The notes below the pieces were generated by a model. That model did not search any database and was not told the DNA's origin. It saw nothing but the letters and a program-made list of their open reading frames with translations. DNA of 64,000 bases from Butyrivibrio sp. VCB2006 (lineage in GTDB: Bacteria; Bacillota; Clostridia; Lachnospirales; Lachnospiraceae): assembly GCF_000420945.1 (NCBI RefSeq), contig NZ_ATVX01000009.1, positions 110,460 through 174,459 on the forward strand. Reading direction: 5' to 3'. Numbering within the stretch: position 1 is the stretch's first letter; each line of letters opens with the position of its first letter. This document shows, piece by piece, positions 55,601 to 64,000 of the stretch. Made by a program: the position numbers and the translations under genes.

Positions 55601-56110
55601 TTTTCCGTACTCACCATCACAGATCTTCACATACTGCTGTTTATATATTGTCTCAACATCCACGTCAGAAACTATCGTTGAATCTGAAGGAATGCCGGCC
55701 TCAGAAGGATGCTCAGACAAGACCATTCCACAAAAAGAGTCAATGGTCCCCATGAAGCACAGATCAATGTTCTGAAGAGCTTTTTCACACCTTGCCCTGG
55801 TCTCATCTGTCGGAGCCGGAAGCTGTCCTGCAAAGCCCTTATCCTTCCAGACAAAAGCAGGGTTACTGCGCTCAATAAGTGCCCTTTGGAACCTGTCGTA
55901 GAACTCTCCGGCAGCTGCTTTTGTGAAGGTAATGGCGCATATCCTGCCAATATCAATACCAGCCTCAACCATAGCAACCATGCGGCTTACAAGCATAGTC
56001 GTCTTACCGGATCCTGCGCCGGCTTCAACAAAGAAATTAGTATCTATTTCAGATATGATCCTGTTTCTGGATAAAGAATCTATCTCAAGGTTTGACTTAG
56101 GATTCCCCAT
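52685..56110 (-). CDS. addA: AddA helicase-nuclease subunit
   Basis: AddA, with AddB, resects double-strand breaks for recombination. The 1141-residue protein is a UvrD-type helicase: Walker A VEAGAGSGKTTMLVSRM near 30, DEFQDTNPMQAEVF, VGDPKQSIYRFRSAD, SRNFRSTRAL, HKVKGLEAP and LVYVAATRARN. It ends with a RecB-type nuclease domain (WHIVDYKTNADGSD, AQLSAYIKAF). Length is close to the 1230 or so of Bacillus AddA. It begins 3 nt after addB. Confidence 0.94.
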   Translation of the reverse strand: MGNPKSNLEIDSLSRNRIISEIDTNFFVEAGAGSGKTTMLVSRMVAMVEAGIDIGRICAITFTKAAAGEFYDRFQRALIERSNPAFVWKDKGFAGQLPAPTDETRARCEKALQNIDLCFMGTIDSFCGMVLSEHPSEAGIPSDSTIVSDVDVETIYKQQYVKICDGEYGKEIQDLAKGFRSVNRSAEEVFVKGMQLLMDNRNVHFNYKEITSFDMDKEYGNQRTEIIRAVKCLKDHPEVMYDGKKESREAWAKIESIYNVLKRKWSNDFTGILSALKDLKDIRTIPGAVDDFGASLGGLFEPGGAKGKWLECSVGQEEGLFVKAGELKYNISMTFLNRCIPIIEQAMLEKGCLTYFDYLFYLRNMLKKDAEKDGKLINYIYERHSYFLIDEFQDTNPMQAEVFFYLTAKKPVPQWRDCEPKPGSLFIVGDPKQSIYRFRSADVTSFLNVKKLFEKNGGAIAMLSRNFRSTRALCTYYNKVFSEMLPEETDDQSKFEEIPLPEEINGEFQGIYSYKAYTGQAAKDNPDEADPVKIADMIERLVGRPEYLVSTDGDDAPRPIKYSDIMIITGAKKGLAPIGAELSSREIPTKVEGSVPFGENEALREILLIYTAVADPEDKIALYGALSGKVLGISKQDIMEFRSKGGVLALNYAKELSDQTEAVQKVKEKLEMLKDLSREAQRLSPAALFSRIMDEFKVYEVVEADNLEVVYYTLELIRNAEKSGEVVTLKDGAALLSELIAGESDEERCLSLNDSKDCVHMANLHKVKGLEAPIVILAASSGKSFGSTSRFVHGEKGSEGYVFSLGEKLDNGGTWKYFETSSFADEKAAEDASLKAEGQRLVYVAATRARNVLIICNSVYLRGGNEVQDCKWKDLLASVDGDIFSVLTEPTEKGKTDVQVADAAKLYEEAQEGCALNDRDSETGTYTIENPSRLELKSKLADKDEAQSTVAVDNNEASSTDSLKGKDAKPTVDAGSRGGMAALTGTMVHKLMEMMVSTRNKLDVSDAIMEIIREYRTAEFEPYEKVIAKRLTAVAEHMRSGGYAQTNGLPQDILNTLIGADEVYCEVPFCYRDDSDGLVIWNGIMDVIYSKDGQWHIVDYKTNADGSDLDTKYQAQLSAYIKAFKETTGEDADALTYHIDV

Positions 56111-56113
56111 AGA

Positions 56114-58684
56114 TCACACCTCGCTTTCTGCGGAGCTCTTGCCGCATATGTTGCCATATTTGCAATACTTGCAAGGGTTCTTATCCTTAATCTCCTCTGG
56201 ATCAGGCACCGGAAATTCTCCATTAACCATGGCTTCCTTAAAAGAATTCAGCCTCTCAAGCAGGGCATTCTTCATTTCATCATCATACTTACAAGCCACA
56301 GTTTCTCCCAAACGGATATATCTGTATTCCCCGCCTGAGATCTTAAGCCCCTTCTTCTCCATAAGGTAGGCATATATGAGTACCTGAAGGCAGGTCTCGA
56401 TGTCGTCCTGAACGTGTTTAACGCTACGGCCGGTCTTAAAGTCCACGATAAGGCAGGTGCCGTCATCCAGTTTTTCGACACGGTCCGGGAATCCATGAAT
56501 CTTAACTCCACTCTCATGAACGCAGTGCACGTCCTCTTCCTCCAGAACTACTTCTCTGTGAGGATCCATTTCATAGGCAGTCTCCATCATTTCCAGGAAC
56601 TGTTCTTTTTCAGCTTCAACCTTACCGCTGATCAGTGGCGGATTCTCAGATATAAAGCTGTCAAAAGAGCTTTCGGACATCTTCTGGAATTCGTCACCGG
56701 TAATGGTGGAATTGCCAAGCTCTTCCATCAGAGCATGGGCCATGGAACCACTTTCGGCTGCAGATATGATCTCAAACGGGTCATCATCTTCAGGCTCAGG
56801 TATACCAAGAATATAACTAAGAAGGAACCTTCTCGGACAGCTAAAGAAAGTATCAAGAGCGGTCGGTGAATATTCATTTTCAAGGTTCCAGCCGAAGTTA
56901 AGGGCCACCTCGGAATTATCCGTGCCCATTGAAATCTTTAGTCCTTTATCGTATGCATCACCAACTTTTCTGGTAACAGAAACAGCTGGTGCAAAGTAAG
57001 TAACCTTCTCTACTACTGCCTCAAGTTCTTTTGCCGTAGCATCAGCTCCATGCTCCTGACGGAACAGTTCAAAGAGTAGTGACGATGCGTTATCGCGCTT
57101 AAGGTCAGAAACATTTAGCCCTGCGTATGACACATGGATATCTGAACCCAAAGCCGAAGCAAGACTTGCCAGCTTAAGAAGGCTCTCTCGTTTCCTAAGA
57201 ATCTTTCCATCAGCAGTCAGGAAATCCGCTCCAGTACCAAAGAGCTTAAGGTCAGAATCCAGGAGAAGGTAATTCTCTCTTGGCGATCCGGGATATTTGG
57301 ACGCAGACAGCCCTGCAATGTACAGATTCTTTCTGACAGCAGAAACAGCCCCACTGATACTCGTCACATGAATCTTTCCGGCCTCGCTCCTTTGCGAGCA
57401 GACATTATTCTTAAGAATAGAAAGGATCAGACCTTCAGTATCCTGCTCTATCCCCGCCTTATGAATCGTACTAAGTTCGCCGTAGATGGTTGCTGATGCT
57501 GCTATATCCAGACTCATGAGAAGGGCATCTTTGTTCTTGTCAGTTCCAGTGCGGATATAGGAATATTTGGAGATAAACTCTTCCACCGGAAGTGCCAGCT
57601 CATTTGCCACAACTTCAAGACAAGGGATCACCTGCTTCTTTTTCTCATCAGTAGTGTTCTTAAGAGCAGCTATCTTCTCATCATTTGTCTTTTTATCATT
57701 AGTAAGCTTAAGGCTCCCCAGAGTCTCGTAGAACACTCTCCAGCTAAAGCCCTCCCCGGCTTCCGGGAACATGTCATATAACTTGGATCTGTTAAAAGAA
57801 GCACTGCCAAGCATCTCATTGATTGCTGCAGCACCAAAGAAGCCCCTGGTCATCCAGTTATAGTACAGAGACAGGAGCTTTGCCGGGTTAGAGTTAACGA
57901 TAGGAATCCCGCATCCGAAAGTCACGGGGATGTCATATAGAAGCGCATAGTCAAAGAAAAGCTGCGCATAGGTTGCTACATCTGTCACAGCCACAGTACA
58001 TTCATCAAGCTTCTTGCCATCATAAACCTCTGTAATGATGGTCTCCACTTCATTGGGCGCACCATAACAATTCTTGAAGCTCGAGATTTTAGTCCCAGAA
58101 TCCGACTTATCAAACAGACTACAGATATCCTTCTGCTGATACTTTCCACTTGAAACTTTTGTCAAAAGAGCTTCATCCAGAGGCGTCAGCGGACATTCCT
58201 CCAACGTAATAAAGTCGGCATCTATCGGATCACAGTTCATTGCTGCTCTACGCTCAAGAGTAATGGCATCCACAACCTTTTGGGACGCCAACAGATCCAT
58301 GTATTTCTTATATACACTGATCAGAGCTGCATTTTTCCCAGTAAAGATGCCTTTACTGAGGGTATCTTCAATTACCTTGCCTTCATTGGCATCAGAAACA
58401 AGACTCCTCATACGCCTTATGGCTGAAGCAAGCTCCTTGATATCTGAGTATGAGGGCCTTTCAAAGTAGCTCTCACCCTCTACAGCCTTGGCAACAAGAG
58501 TCGTCTCCTCATCAGAATCTATAAAGTCCTCTTTAATAGAAATTCCAGAACGCATTAGGGCTATGCGAGCAAGCTCTCCAGCATTACAAATGCGCAGATT
58601 GATGCAGTTCTTGCCGTGCATTGCAAGACTCTTTATCAGTTCCTGGCCGTTAAGGCCTGGGGCAAATGCGATTGTTTCTCTCAT
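56114..58684 (-). CDS. addB: AddB nuclease subunit (short form)
   Basis: The 856-residue protein is the AddB partner of AddA. The C-terminal nuclease has the Fe-S cysteines (FFSCPRRFLLSYILG near 625, then CKYCKYGNICG near 845) and the catalytic CLIVDFKTGRSVK. It is about 300 residues shorter than Bacillus AddB and lacks a GxxGxGKT P-loop at its N-terminus, where MRETIAFAPGLNGQELIKSL stands. It may thus act only as a nuclease and scaffold, with AddA as the sole motor. Confidence 0.9.
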   Translation of the reverse strand: MRETIAFAPGLNGQELIKSLAMHGKNCINLRICNAGELARIALMRSGISIKEDFIDSDEETTLVAKAVEGESYFERPSYSDIKELASAIRRMRSLVSDANEGKVIEDTLSKGIFTGKNAALISVYKKYMDLLASQKVVDAITLERRAAMNCDPIDADFITLEECPLTPLDEALLTKVSSGKYQQKDICSLFDKSDSGTKISSFKNCYGAPNEVETIITEVYDGKKLDECTVAVTDVATYAQLFFDYALLYDIPVTFGCGIPIVNSNPAKLLSLYYNWMTRGFFGAAAINEMLGSASFNRSKLYDMFPEAGEGFSWRVFYETLGSLKLTNDKKTNDEKIAALKNTTDEKKKQVIPCLEVVANELALPVEEFISKYSYIRTGTDKNKDALLMSLDIAASATIYGELSTIHKAGIEQDTEGLILSILKNNVCSQRSEAGKIHVTSISGAVSAVRKNLYIAGLSASKYPGSPRENYLLLDSDLKLFGTGADFLTADGKILRKRESLLKLASLASALGSDIHVSYAGLNVSDLKRDNASSLLFELFRQEHGADATAKELEAVVEKVTYFAPAVSVTRKVGDAYDKGLKISMGTDNSEVALNFGWNLENEYSPTALDTFFSCPRRFLLSYILGIPEPEDDDPFEIISAAESGSMAHALMEELGNSTITGDEFQKMSESSFDSFISENPPLISGKVEAEKEQFLEMMETAYEMDPHREVVLEEEDVHCVHESGVKIHGFPDRVEKLDDGTCLIVDFKTGRSVKHVQDDIETCLQVLIYAYLMEKKGLKISGGEYRYIRLGETVACKYDDEMKNALLERLNSFKEAMVNGEFPVPDPEEIKDKNPCKYCKYGNICGKSSAESEV

Positions 58685-58820
58685 ATATTGAAACCCTTCG
58701 TGACTAGGATATTTTTTATATCCATAGTCATTTAATATAGTTCATAACATATCACAATAATTGTATCATGATACCGACAACACAATTCCTAAATAACAAT
58801 AAATTTCCTGTATGGCTCTA

Positions 58821-59471
58821 TCATGCCAATACTAGCCCAGCAAACAGATCTCCTATACAAAAACTCAGATGATCAACATCTTCCTTTCTAGCTGTCTCGT
58901 ACCATTCGTTAAGTCTGTAATCTGGTTCTGTCTCCAGCTTAGTAAAAAGAGTTGCTGTATTAGCCGCGTCTACAAGGCCATTATGTGCTCTGCCTTCAGG
59001 AGCAATGTTTGAAATAAAGAGCGCATCTTCAAGGCTGTAAGACTTCTTCCTATCCATCTTCTGCCCAAATGTTTTTTGGCAGTCAATCCAGTTTGCAAAG
59101 ATAATATCCAAGCGATCATCCTCTATCCCCTTTGCAAAAGCTTCATGTATTATCTGCTTTGGATCTGAATCACTCCAGGACACACATCTCACATCGTCAG
59201 CTGGCAACCAATCTAGGAATGCCTCCAAAGCTTCCTCAAAAGAAGGAGCATCTGCTACATCGTGCTGAGATATCCCTGTCAGCTTCTCAATAAAGTCATC
59301 AATCCAGCCATATTCAGGTTTAACATAAGTATTGAACTCATCTATGACTTCATAATTATCATCAAGAAGAACCGCACCAATCTGGATAGTCTCTTGGCGA
59401 TATTTATACCCATATTTCCTGATTCCCTTAGGAACCATGCACATTTCGAGGTCTAATACGGCATATTTCAT
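58821..59471 (-). CDS. DEDDh-family 3'-5' exonuclease
   Basis: The 216-residue protein is a single RNase-T/epsilon-type exonuclease domain: YAVLDLEMCMVP with the first acidic pair, LTGISQHDVADAPSFEEAL, and AHNGLVDAANTATLF with the catalytic His and Asp. It may trim DNA or RNA ends. It sits upstream of addB on the same strand, 136 nt away, but with its own likely promoter. Confidence 0.85.
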   Translation of the reverse strand: MKYAVLDLEMCMVPKGIRKYGYKYRQETIQIGAVLLDDNYEVIDEFNTYVKPEYGWIDDFIEKLTGISQHDVADAPSFEEALEAFLDWLPADDVRCVSWSDSDPKQIIHEAFAKGIEDDRLDIIFANWIDCQKTFGQKMDRKKSYSLEDALFISNIAPEGRAHNGLVDAANTATLFTKLETEPDYRLNEWYETARKEDVDHLSFCIGDLFAGLVLA

Positions 59472-59621
59472 AGCAGTTTCCTACCTTTCTCTAACAAAAA
59501 CTATAAAGAAACTTTACTTCCTGATGATATAATCCTAGCAATTCAGAAGGGTCATAAAAAGGACTGCTCAACATGCGAAGATGCCTTGCGTTTGTCATCT
59601 TCCTATGGCCATCACAAAAAA

Positions 59622-59649
59622 GGTGCCCTAAACTCTATGTTAGGGCACC
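59622..59649 (-). terminator. Terminator of the EAL-protein gene
   Basis: GGTGCCCTAA-actctatg-TTAGGGCACC is a perfect 10-bp stem followed on the minus strand by TTTTTTGTG, 33 nt after the stop of the sensor phosphodiesterase gene. Confidence 0.85.
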
Positions 59650-59682
59650 AATTTTACTTTTGCCTGTTAAACCATTCGTACA

Positions 59683-61905
59683 TTATTTCAAATCTGATTT
59701 CTTTTCAAATCCATCAAGTTTCTCAAACTCATCTACCGGCATGGGCTTGTAGAAGTAATACCCCTGCATTTCCTCACATCCAAGGCTTCCGAGGAAATCT
59801 GCCTGTTCCAATGTCTCCACGCCCTCTGCAATGAGGGAGGTTCCAATAGCTTGGAGCATCTGAACCATGTAGCTAAGTATCGTCCGCCCCATCTTTTGAT
59901 CTCCAGAGCCTGTGATGAATCGAAGATCAAGCTTAATTCGATCTAAAACTACTTCTTTTAACATATTTAGTGATGAGTATCCGCTACCGAAATCGTCCAT
60001 CTCAACTTCAAAGCCAGCCTCCCGAAGCTTAGTGGTGGTCTTTATGATGACATCTGAGTTCTCAACATATGCGCTTTCCGTTATCTCAATACGAAGCTGC
60101 TTTGACGACAGGTTATAGAACTCTTTTAAAGTATTAAAATGCTCTGCCACATCGGGGTTCTTTACAATATCTTGTCTTGAAAGGTTTACAGACACACAAA
60201 TATCTCTACCCTGTTCATTCCAACGTCTTAAGTCTTTGCATACAGTGTCCCACACATGACAATCAAGATCGTAGATGAGCCCTGTCTCCTCAAGAATAGG
60301 AATAAATTCTCCAGGAGAAATATTCCCATTCTTTTTACTGTTCCACCGGCAAAGAGCCTCTGCACCTGTTATCTTTCCTGTCTTATAGTTTACCTGTGGC
60401 TGATACCATACCTGTATTTCCCCTGACTCAATAGCTGCAGGAAGACGGCTTACTATTCCTGCGCTTTGCTTACCTCTGTCCCACTGCGTTGGATTATAAA
60501 ACTCAAATCCTTCTTTCTTGGTTTCTCTTACTTTTCTCTCGGCAATACGGGCATAGTCGAGCATCTTATCTACGTTTATATCCTTATAGTCATCCGGCAT
60601 AAGAACATATATGCCGGTGCATAACCTTACAATGAAGTCTTTGCCGCGATCTTTTAAGTAATTACGGACAGGGGCTAGAACATATTTTTCATCCTGAAGA
60701 ATCTGCTCATTGCCACCCATGCAGCGAAGAATTACAAAGTGGTCTCCATCATACCTTCCAATGGCCTCTTTATCCGTAAGAATTTCAAGACTTCTCTCTG
60801 TCCAGAACTTTAGCAGCTCATCTCCCACTTTCCATCCAAAGCTGTCGTTGATAAACTTGAAGTCCTTTATGTTGTTATACGATATCGTATATGCCGTATC
60901 TGGGTTATTGATAAGGAGTTCCTCAACCTTTTTCCTGAAACCATTGTGACTAAGTACGCCGGTGAGAGGATCGATATCCTCCATTAGTCGCATCTTTTCC
61001 TTCTGTTCTTCGAAATATGATTTCTGTCTTAAGACAATCATAATAACAAGCGCAATAAAAAGAATAGTCCCGACAATAAGGAAATACTTATATTGATACA
61101 GGTAATCCCAGAAAGAGTACACATATAGATCTCTAGTAGTGTAATCAAGGGCTATAGCCTGCTTTTTGGTTTCAGGAATAGCTGTAATTCCTTCATTTAT
61201 AAGTTCAATGCGTTTTCTTCCCTCTGCGGTATCAAGCGTGCCGGCACGAAAATCCATTGAAAACATGGCAGAAGGCTGTACTTTAAGATCCTTATAGGAT
61301 GGTTTTTGAAGCACATAGCTCCAAGTATATGAGTTATGCAAAAGTGCATCTACTTCGTTTTTTCTAAGCGCCTTAATGCAGTCAGCCATGGAATCGTAAA
61401 GGATTATCGTTATTCCAGGGTATAACTGTTTTACAGTTTCAGTGACCCCGCCCTGTGATTTTAACATTCCGATTCTAATGGCACTTATGTCAGAAATAGA
61501 CTGTTTACCAGTATTGACAATGGTAAATGGGGTTTGTATGAGATTTTCTGATACGATGGTTGCGTCCCCAGATGCGCTTGTAACAGCACTGCCAAAGGGC
61601 ATAACCAAGTCATACTCAGTATTATCAAGAGCTTCTTTAAGATTAGGTTCACTTATGGCTTTGAATACGACCTCAAAACCAGCTTCCTTAGCGGCTGATT
61701 TCATGAGATCTACTCCGATTCCTACGATTTCACCGGAATCGCTGTCAATGTAAAACATAGGACATCTGTCTACAGGCACACCAATTGTAAATTCGGTAGC
61801 TTGGGAATCTGTTGATGCAGAAACAGGCATCAAAAAGATACACATAGAGATTACCAGGAAAAAAACAACTATGCTCATAGATTTAAAGATCCACTTTATG
61901 TCCAA
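59683..61905 (-). CDS. Membrane sensor with periplasmic-binding, degenerate GGDEF and EAL domains
   Basis: The 740-residue protein has a signal segment (WIFKSMSIVVFFLVISMCIFLM), an extracellular SBP_bac_3 domain (about 40-260), a transmembrane helix near 275-295 (YFLIVGTILFIALVIMIVL), a GGDEF domain whose active site is YDGDHF, so probably no cyclase, and an EAL domain with GAEALCRW, SVNLSRQDI, EITESAYV, MDDFGSGYSSL, KLDLRF and EGVETLEQ all kept. It should hydrolyse c-di-GMP in response to an external small ligand. It starts at TTG behind GGTGGG. It could lower the ligand of the riboswitch at 24685. Confidence 0.9.
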   Translation of the reverse strand: MDIKWIFKSMSIVVFFLVISMCIFLMPVSASTDSQATEFTIGVPVDRCPMFYIDSDSGEIVGIGVDLMKSAAKEAGFEVVFKAISEPNLKEALDNTEYDLVMPFGSAVTSASGDATIVSENLIQTPFTIVNTGKQSISDISAIRIGMLKSQGGVTETVKQLYPGITIILYDSMADCIKALRKNEVDALLHNSYTWSYVLQKPSYKDLKVQPSAMFSMDFRAGTLDTAEGRKRIELINEGITAIPETKKQAIALDYTTRDLYVYSFWDYLYQYKYFLIVGTILFIALVIMIVLRQKSYFEEQKEKMRLMEDIDPLTGVLSHNGFRKKVEELLINNPDTAYTISYNNIKDFKFINDSFGWKVGDELLKFWTERSLEILTDKEAIGRYDGDHFVILRCMGGNEQILQDEKYVLAPVRNYLKDRGKDFIVRLCTGIYVLMPDDYKDINVDKMLDYARIAERKVRETKKEGFEFYNPTQWDRGKQSAGIVSRLPAAIESGEIQVWYQPQVNYKTGKITGAEALCRWNSKKNGNISPGEFIPILEETGLIYDLDCHVWDTVCKDLRRWNEQGRDICVSVNLSRQDIVKNPDVAEHFNTLKEFYNLSSKQLRIEITESAYVENSDVIIKTTTKLREAGFEVEMDDFGSGYSSLNMLKEVVLDRIKLDLRFITGSGDQKMGRTILSYMVQMLQAIGTSLIAEGVETLEQADFLGSLGCEEMQGYYFYKPMPVDEFEKLDGFEKKSDLK

Positions 61906-62090
61906 AATACACCCACCAAATTTATTACCTTTACTATAAGATAACTCCTACTTAATTCTAACACTATTATGTAAATATTCGCTAAAAAATGAATAACAAA
62001 TCGATAAATGCTTCTATATAACTGAATTTCTCAATAAAAAAGCTCCACCGCATCTCTGCACAATGTCATTAAGTTAAGGGCGACGACAAT

Positions 62091-62129
62091 AAGACTCTTA
62101 TACCAGAAATGGTATAGGGGTCTTTTTTT
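62091..62129 (+). terminator. Read-in-blocking terminator at the left part of the IS
   Basis: AAGACTCTTATACC-agaaat-GGTATAGGGGTCTT pairs 12 of 14 bases and is followed by a run of T. It stands between the neighbouring gene and the transposase and would stop transcription entering from outside, as in other IS4-type elements. Confidence 0.7.
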
Positions 62130-62164
62130 CTGAAAAAACAGTTGACAGTAGGGCTGAAAAGTGC

Positions 62165-62246
62165 GGCCGCTTTCGCTACTGATTATATTTAGAGGTAGCG
62201 AAAGCGGCCCTTGAAATTGTAAGCATAATTCTCAATTTCAAGGAGG
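62165..62246 (+). promoter_or_regulatory. Two hairpins masking the transposase ribosome site
   Basis: GGCCGCTTTCGCTAC (62165-62179) and GTAGCGAAAGCGGCC (62195-62209) form a perfect 15-bp stem. TTGAAATTG (62211-62219) and CAATTTCAA (62233-62241) form a second stem that ends on the first base of the AGGAGG ribosome site. A transcript reading in from outside would fold so that the site is blocked. Confidence 0.7.
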
Positions 62247-62251
62247 TGCAC

Positions 62252-63568
62252 ATGAACCCAAAACAAGTAAAGAATCTATTGGTTGCACAAATAAAGCTAG
62301 TTTCAGCTAATGCCAAGTCATTCTGTGTCGATTCCGAGAAGAACTTTTCAAGAAAAAGGAAGCTAACTATGGAAAAAATTATTGCTGGAATTATTGGCAT
62401 GGGAAGTGGGAGTATCACAAATGAATTGGTGGATTTCTTTAACGACAGTTCAGAAACGCCGACATCATCAGCATTTTGTCAGCAACGGTGTAAGGTATCT
62501 GTTGAGGCTTTTGAGACTGTATTCCGCCTCTTTTCAAAGAAACTTTTTGATTCTTTCAAGGCTGATTTACCTATTTTGGCGGTCGATGGATCAAAGATTC
62601 AGATTCCAACAGACCCTACCGATGCTGATTCGTTTTTTCCTGGGACAAATGGGCAGAAGCCATACAACATGGTTCATTTAAACGCCCTATATGACATTAA
62701 ACATCAACTTTATCTGGATGCGGTTATACAAAAAGCAAAATTTGAAAATGAGGATGTGGCTCTTACAGAGATGGTAGACAGATCGCCATTACATAATGCT
62801 CTCTTGATGGCAGATAGGGGATATGAGAGTTACAACAATCTTTCGCACATCCAGGAAAAAGGATGGTACTTTCTTTTCAGAATAAAAGATGGCCCCACCG
62901 GTATAAAACAAGGGTTAATATTACCAGATGCCAGTTCCTATGATGTGAATATTGAATTGAATCTAACTAGAAAACAGACAAATGAGGTTAAGGAACTATT
63001 AAAAGATAAAAATCACTATAAGTTTATATCTACAACTAAAGTTTTTGATTATCTCCCAATAAAAAACAGGAAATCGGAACCGACAAGTTTTTACAAGCTA
63101 TCATTCAGAATTGTGAGATTTCCTCTGTCGGAAGATACCTACGAAACAATCATAACCAATCTTCCTTCCGAAAAATATCCTCCTGGGGAAATAAAGAAAC
63201 TCTATGCTTCAAGATGGGGAATTGAAACATCTTTCAGGGATTTGAAATACACCATGGGAATGCTTGATTTTCATTCAAAAAAGGTGGAATGCATACAGCA
63301 AGAAATCTATGCACATCTTACAATGTATAACTTTGCAGAAATGATTACCTCGCACGTAGTCATTAAGAAAAAGCAAAGAAAATATATATACAGAGCTAAC
63401 TTCTCGGTTGCAGCTCACATGTGCAGAAAATTTTACCGCGGTATTACATCGCCACCTGATTTGGAAACCATCATATCAAGAAATCTTGTACCCATTAGAC
63501 CAGATCGGCATCGAGATAGATACCAGTCTGCAAGAATCTTCAGAGGTTTCCTATATAGAGTAGCATAA
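62252..63568 (+). mobile_element. IS4-family transposase (DDE)
   Basis: The 438-residue transposase has the DDE set: LAVDGSKIQIP (first Asp), ALLMADRGYESYNNL (second Asp) and LYASRWGIETSFRDLKYTMGM, the family Y-(2)-R-(3)-E-(6)-K signature. It looks intact. ATG 62252 follows AGGAGGTGCAC. A candidate left end with CATTAAGTTAAGGG is at 62067-62080, but its inverted copy is not seen downstream, so the right end may be lost or too diverged. Confidence 0.9.
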
Positions 63569-63713
63569 AGCTATAGATTTTACACGTGCTCAGCAGGCGG
63601 ATTTCCATCCGTCTATTTGTTGTGTAAATAACCATGGAAAAAGAGGATGCTGGAACAAATTGATCTGGGGTCTGTCAAGTAGACAGGCAAAACAAACAAA
63701 ATAACATCAAACG

Positions 63714-63747
63714 AAAAGGTGGTCACATAAACAGTGATCACCTTTTT
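63714..63747 (+). terminator. Hairpin terminator after the IS
   Basis: AAAAGGTGGTCAC-ataaaca-GTGATCACCTTTT pairs 12 of 13 bases and ends in T5. It lies 145 nt after the transposase. No gene is seen between 63569 and the end of the window. Confidence 0.65.
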
Positions 63748-63777
63748 ACTTTGTCGATGGTTGTATCCATCATATTT

Positions 63778-63911
63778 ATCCTTGGTCTGCTTGTTGACTA
63801 CTATAACTGCCAGGAAATAACTGTCAACCCTGCGCCAAGCGCACCGCGGAGCGGCGTTGGGGTTGACTGATATTTCCTGACAGTTATTCTGTAGTCAAGC
63901 AGATCAAGGAT
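63778..63911. repeat. Very long imperfect hairpin with GC-rich loop
   Basis: The left arm (63778-63830) and right arm (63861-63911) pair over about 50 nt with a few mismatches and bulges, outward from the ATCCTTG/CAAGGAT base. The 30-nt apex (63831-63860) is GC-rich, unlike its surroundings. No ORF is visible. Two perfect small hairpins follow (GTGCGC-atta-GCGCAC at 63916-63931 and AGAGTC-gcca-GACTCT at 63945-63960). It might be a mobile-element end, a structured RNA or an origin element. Confidence 0.6.
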
Positions 63912-64000
63912 ATTTGTGCGCATTAGCGCACTTTATTCAATGGCAGAGTCGCCAGACTCTGGCTTCGTTTTGGATAGATGATTATGCTGCCCATTTTGCC

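Noticed and set aside
53088..56369. Several plus-strand frames opposite addA and addB
   Set aside because: They mirror well-conserved helicase and nuclease motifs and have no ribosome sites.
1..64000. CRISPR arrays, tRNA and rRNA genes
   Set aside because: No regularly spaced direct repeats and no cloverleaf or conserved rRNA sequence were seen.

Overview
The window looks like part of a large plasmid or chromid of an AT-rich, low-GC Gram-positive, most likely a Lachnospiraceae (Butyrivibrio-like) gut or rumen anaerobe. The evidence is a PolC-type polymerase, strong GGAGG ribosome sites, AddAB rather than RecBCD, a Rep_3-type plasmid initiator and many DUF-type accessory genes. The taxon is inferred; no rRNA, tRNA or ribosomal protein gene is present.

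Layout. 0.1-11.8 kb: replication block (polC, dnaA, a truncated DnaA paralogue, dnaB, a DnaC-type loader, a Rep_3 initiator and small unknowns). 11.9-24.5 kb: a stress and RNA-repair island with a TerY-type triad (Ser/Thr kinase, VWA protein, PP2C phosphatase), rtcB-orf-prfH, a MoxR ATPase with a VWA metallopeptidase, an ADP-ribosylglycohydrolase, a YbjN-like protein and a second rtcB. 24.6-32.3 kb: a strong promoter, a cyclic-di-GMP-I riboswitch with a terminator, then a four-gene, visibly AT-richer dynamin-like GTPase operon. 32.4-37.5 kb: WYL and HTH regulators, an LRAT-domain protein, a PcfJ-like protein and a divergent FtsZ-like protein that lacks the GTP-binding T4 loop. 37.5-48.8 kb: tyrosine recombinase, flavodoxins, a kptA operon, a DUF4417 cassette, a frameshifted lipoprotein and a phd/doc toxin-antitoxin pair. 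48.8-62 kb: an AAA+ ATPase, a WYL regulator flanked by two paralogous small genes, addAB, a DEDDh exonuclease and a periplasmic-sensor EAL phosphodiesterase. 62-64 kb: an IS4-type transposase with RBS-masking hairpins, then a cluster of hairpins including a very long imperfect one.

The most striking non-coding signal is a palindrome, GGACA-N5-TGTCC (with variants), at seven places in the left 36.4 kb. At six of these sites the right half ends exactly 11 nt before a -10-like hexamer, and one of those six serves two divergent promoters. The genes under it are the replication operon, rep, the TerY-type triad, the rtcB leader, the ADP-ribosylglycohydrolase/rtcB2 operon, the LRAT gene and its divergent neighbour, and the FtsZ-like gene. 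I infer a replicon-specific regulon linking replication, RNA repair and cytoskeletal genes.

Functionally, RtcB, PrfH and KptA point to repair of cleaved RNAs and ribosome rescue; the kinase/phosphatase/VWA modules and the ADP-ribosyl hydrolase suggest signalling around that response; the c-di-GMP riboswitch ties membrane-remodelling dynamins to second-messenger state, with an EAL phosphodiesterase on the same replicon. Most lines of this integration are inference from gene content and order.
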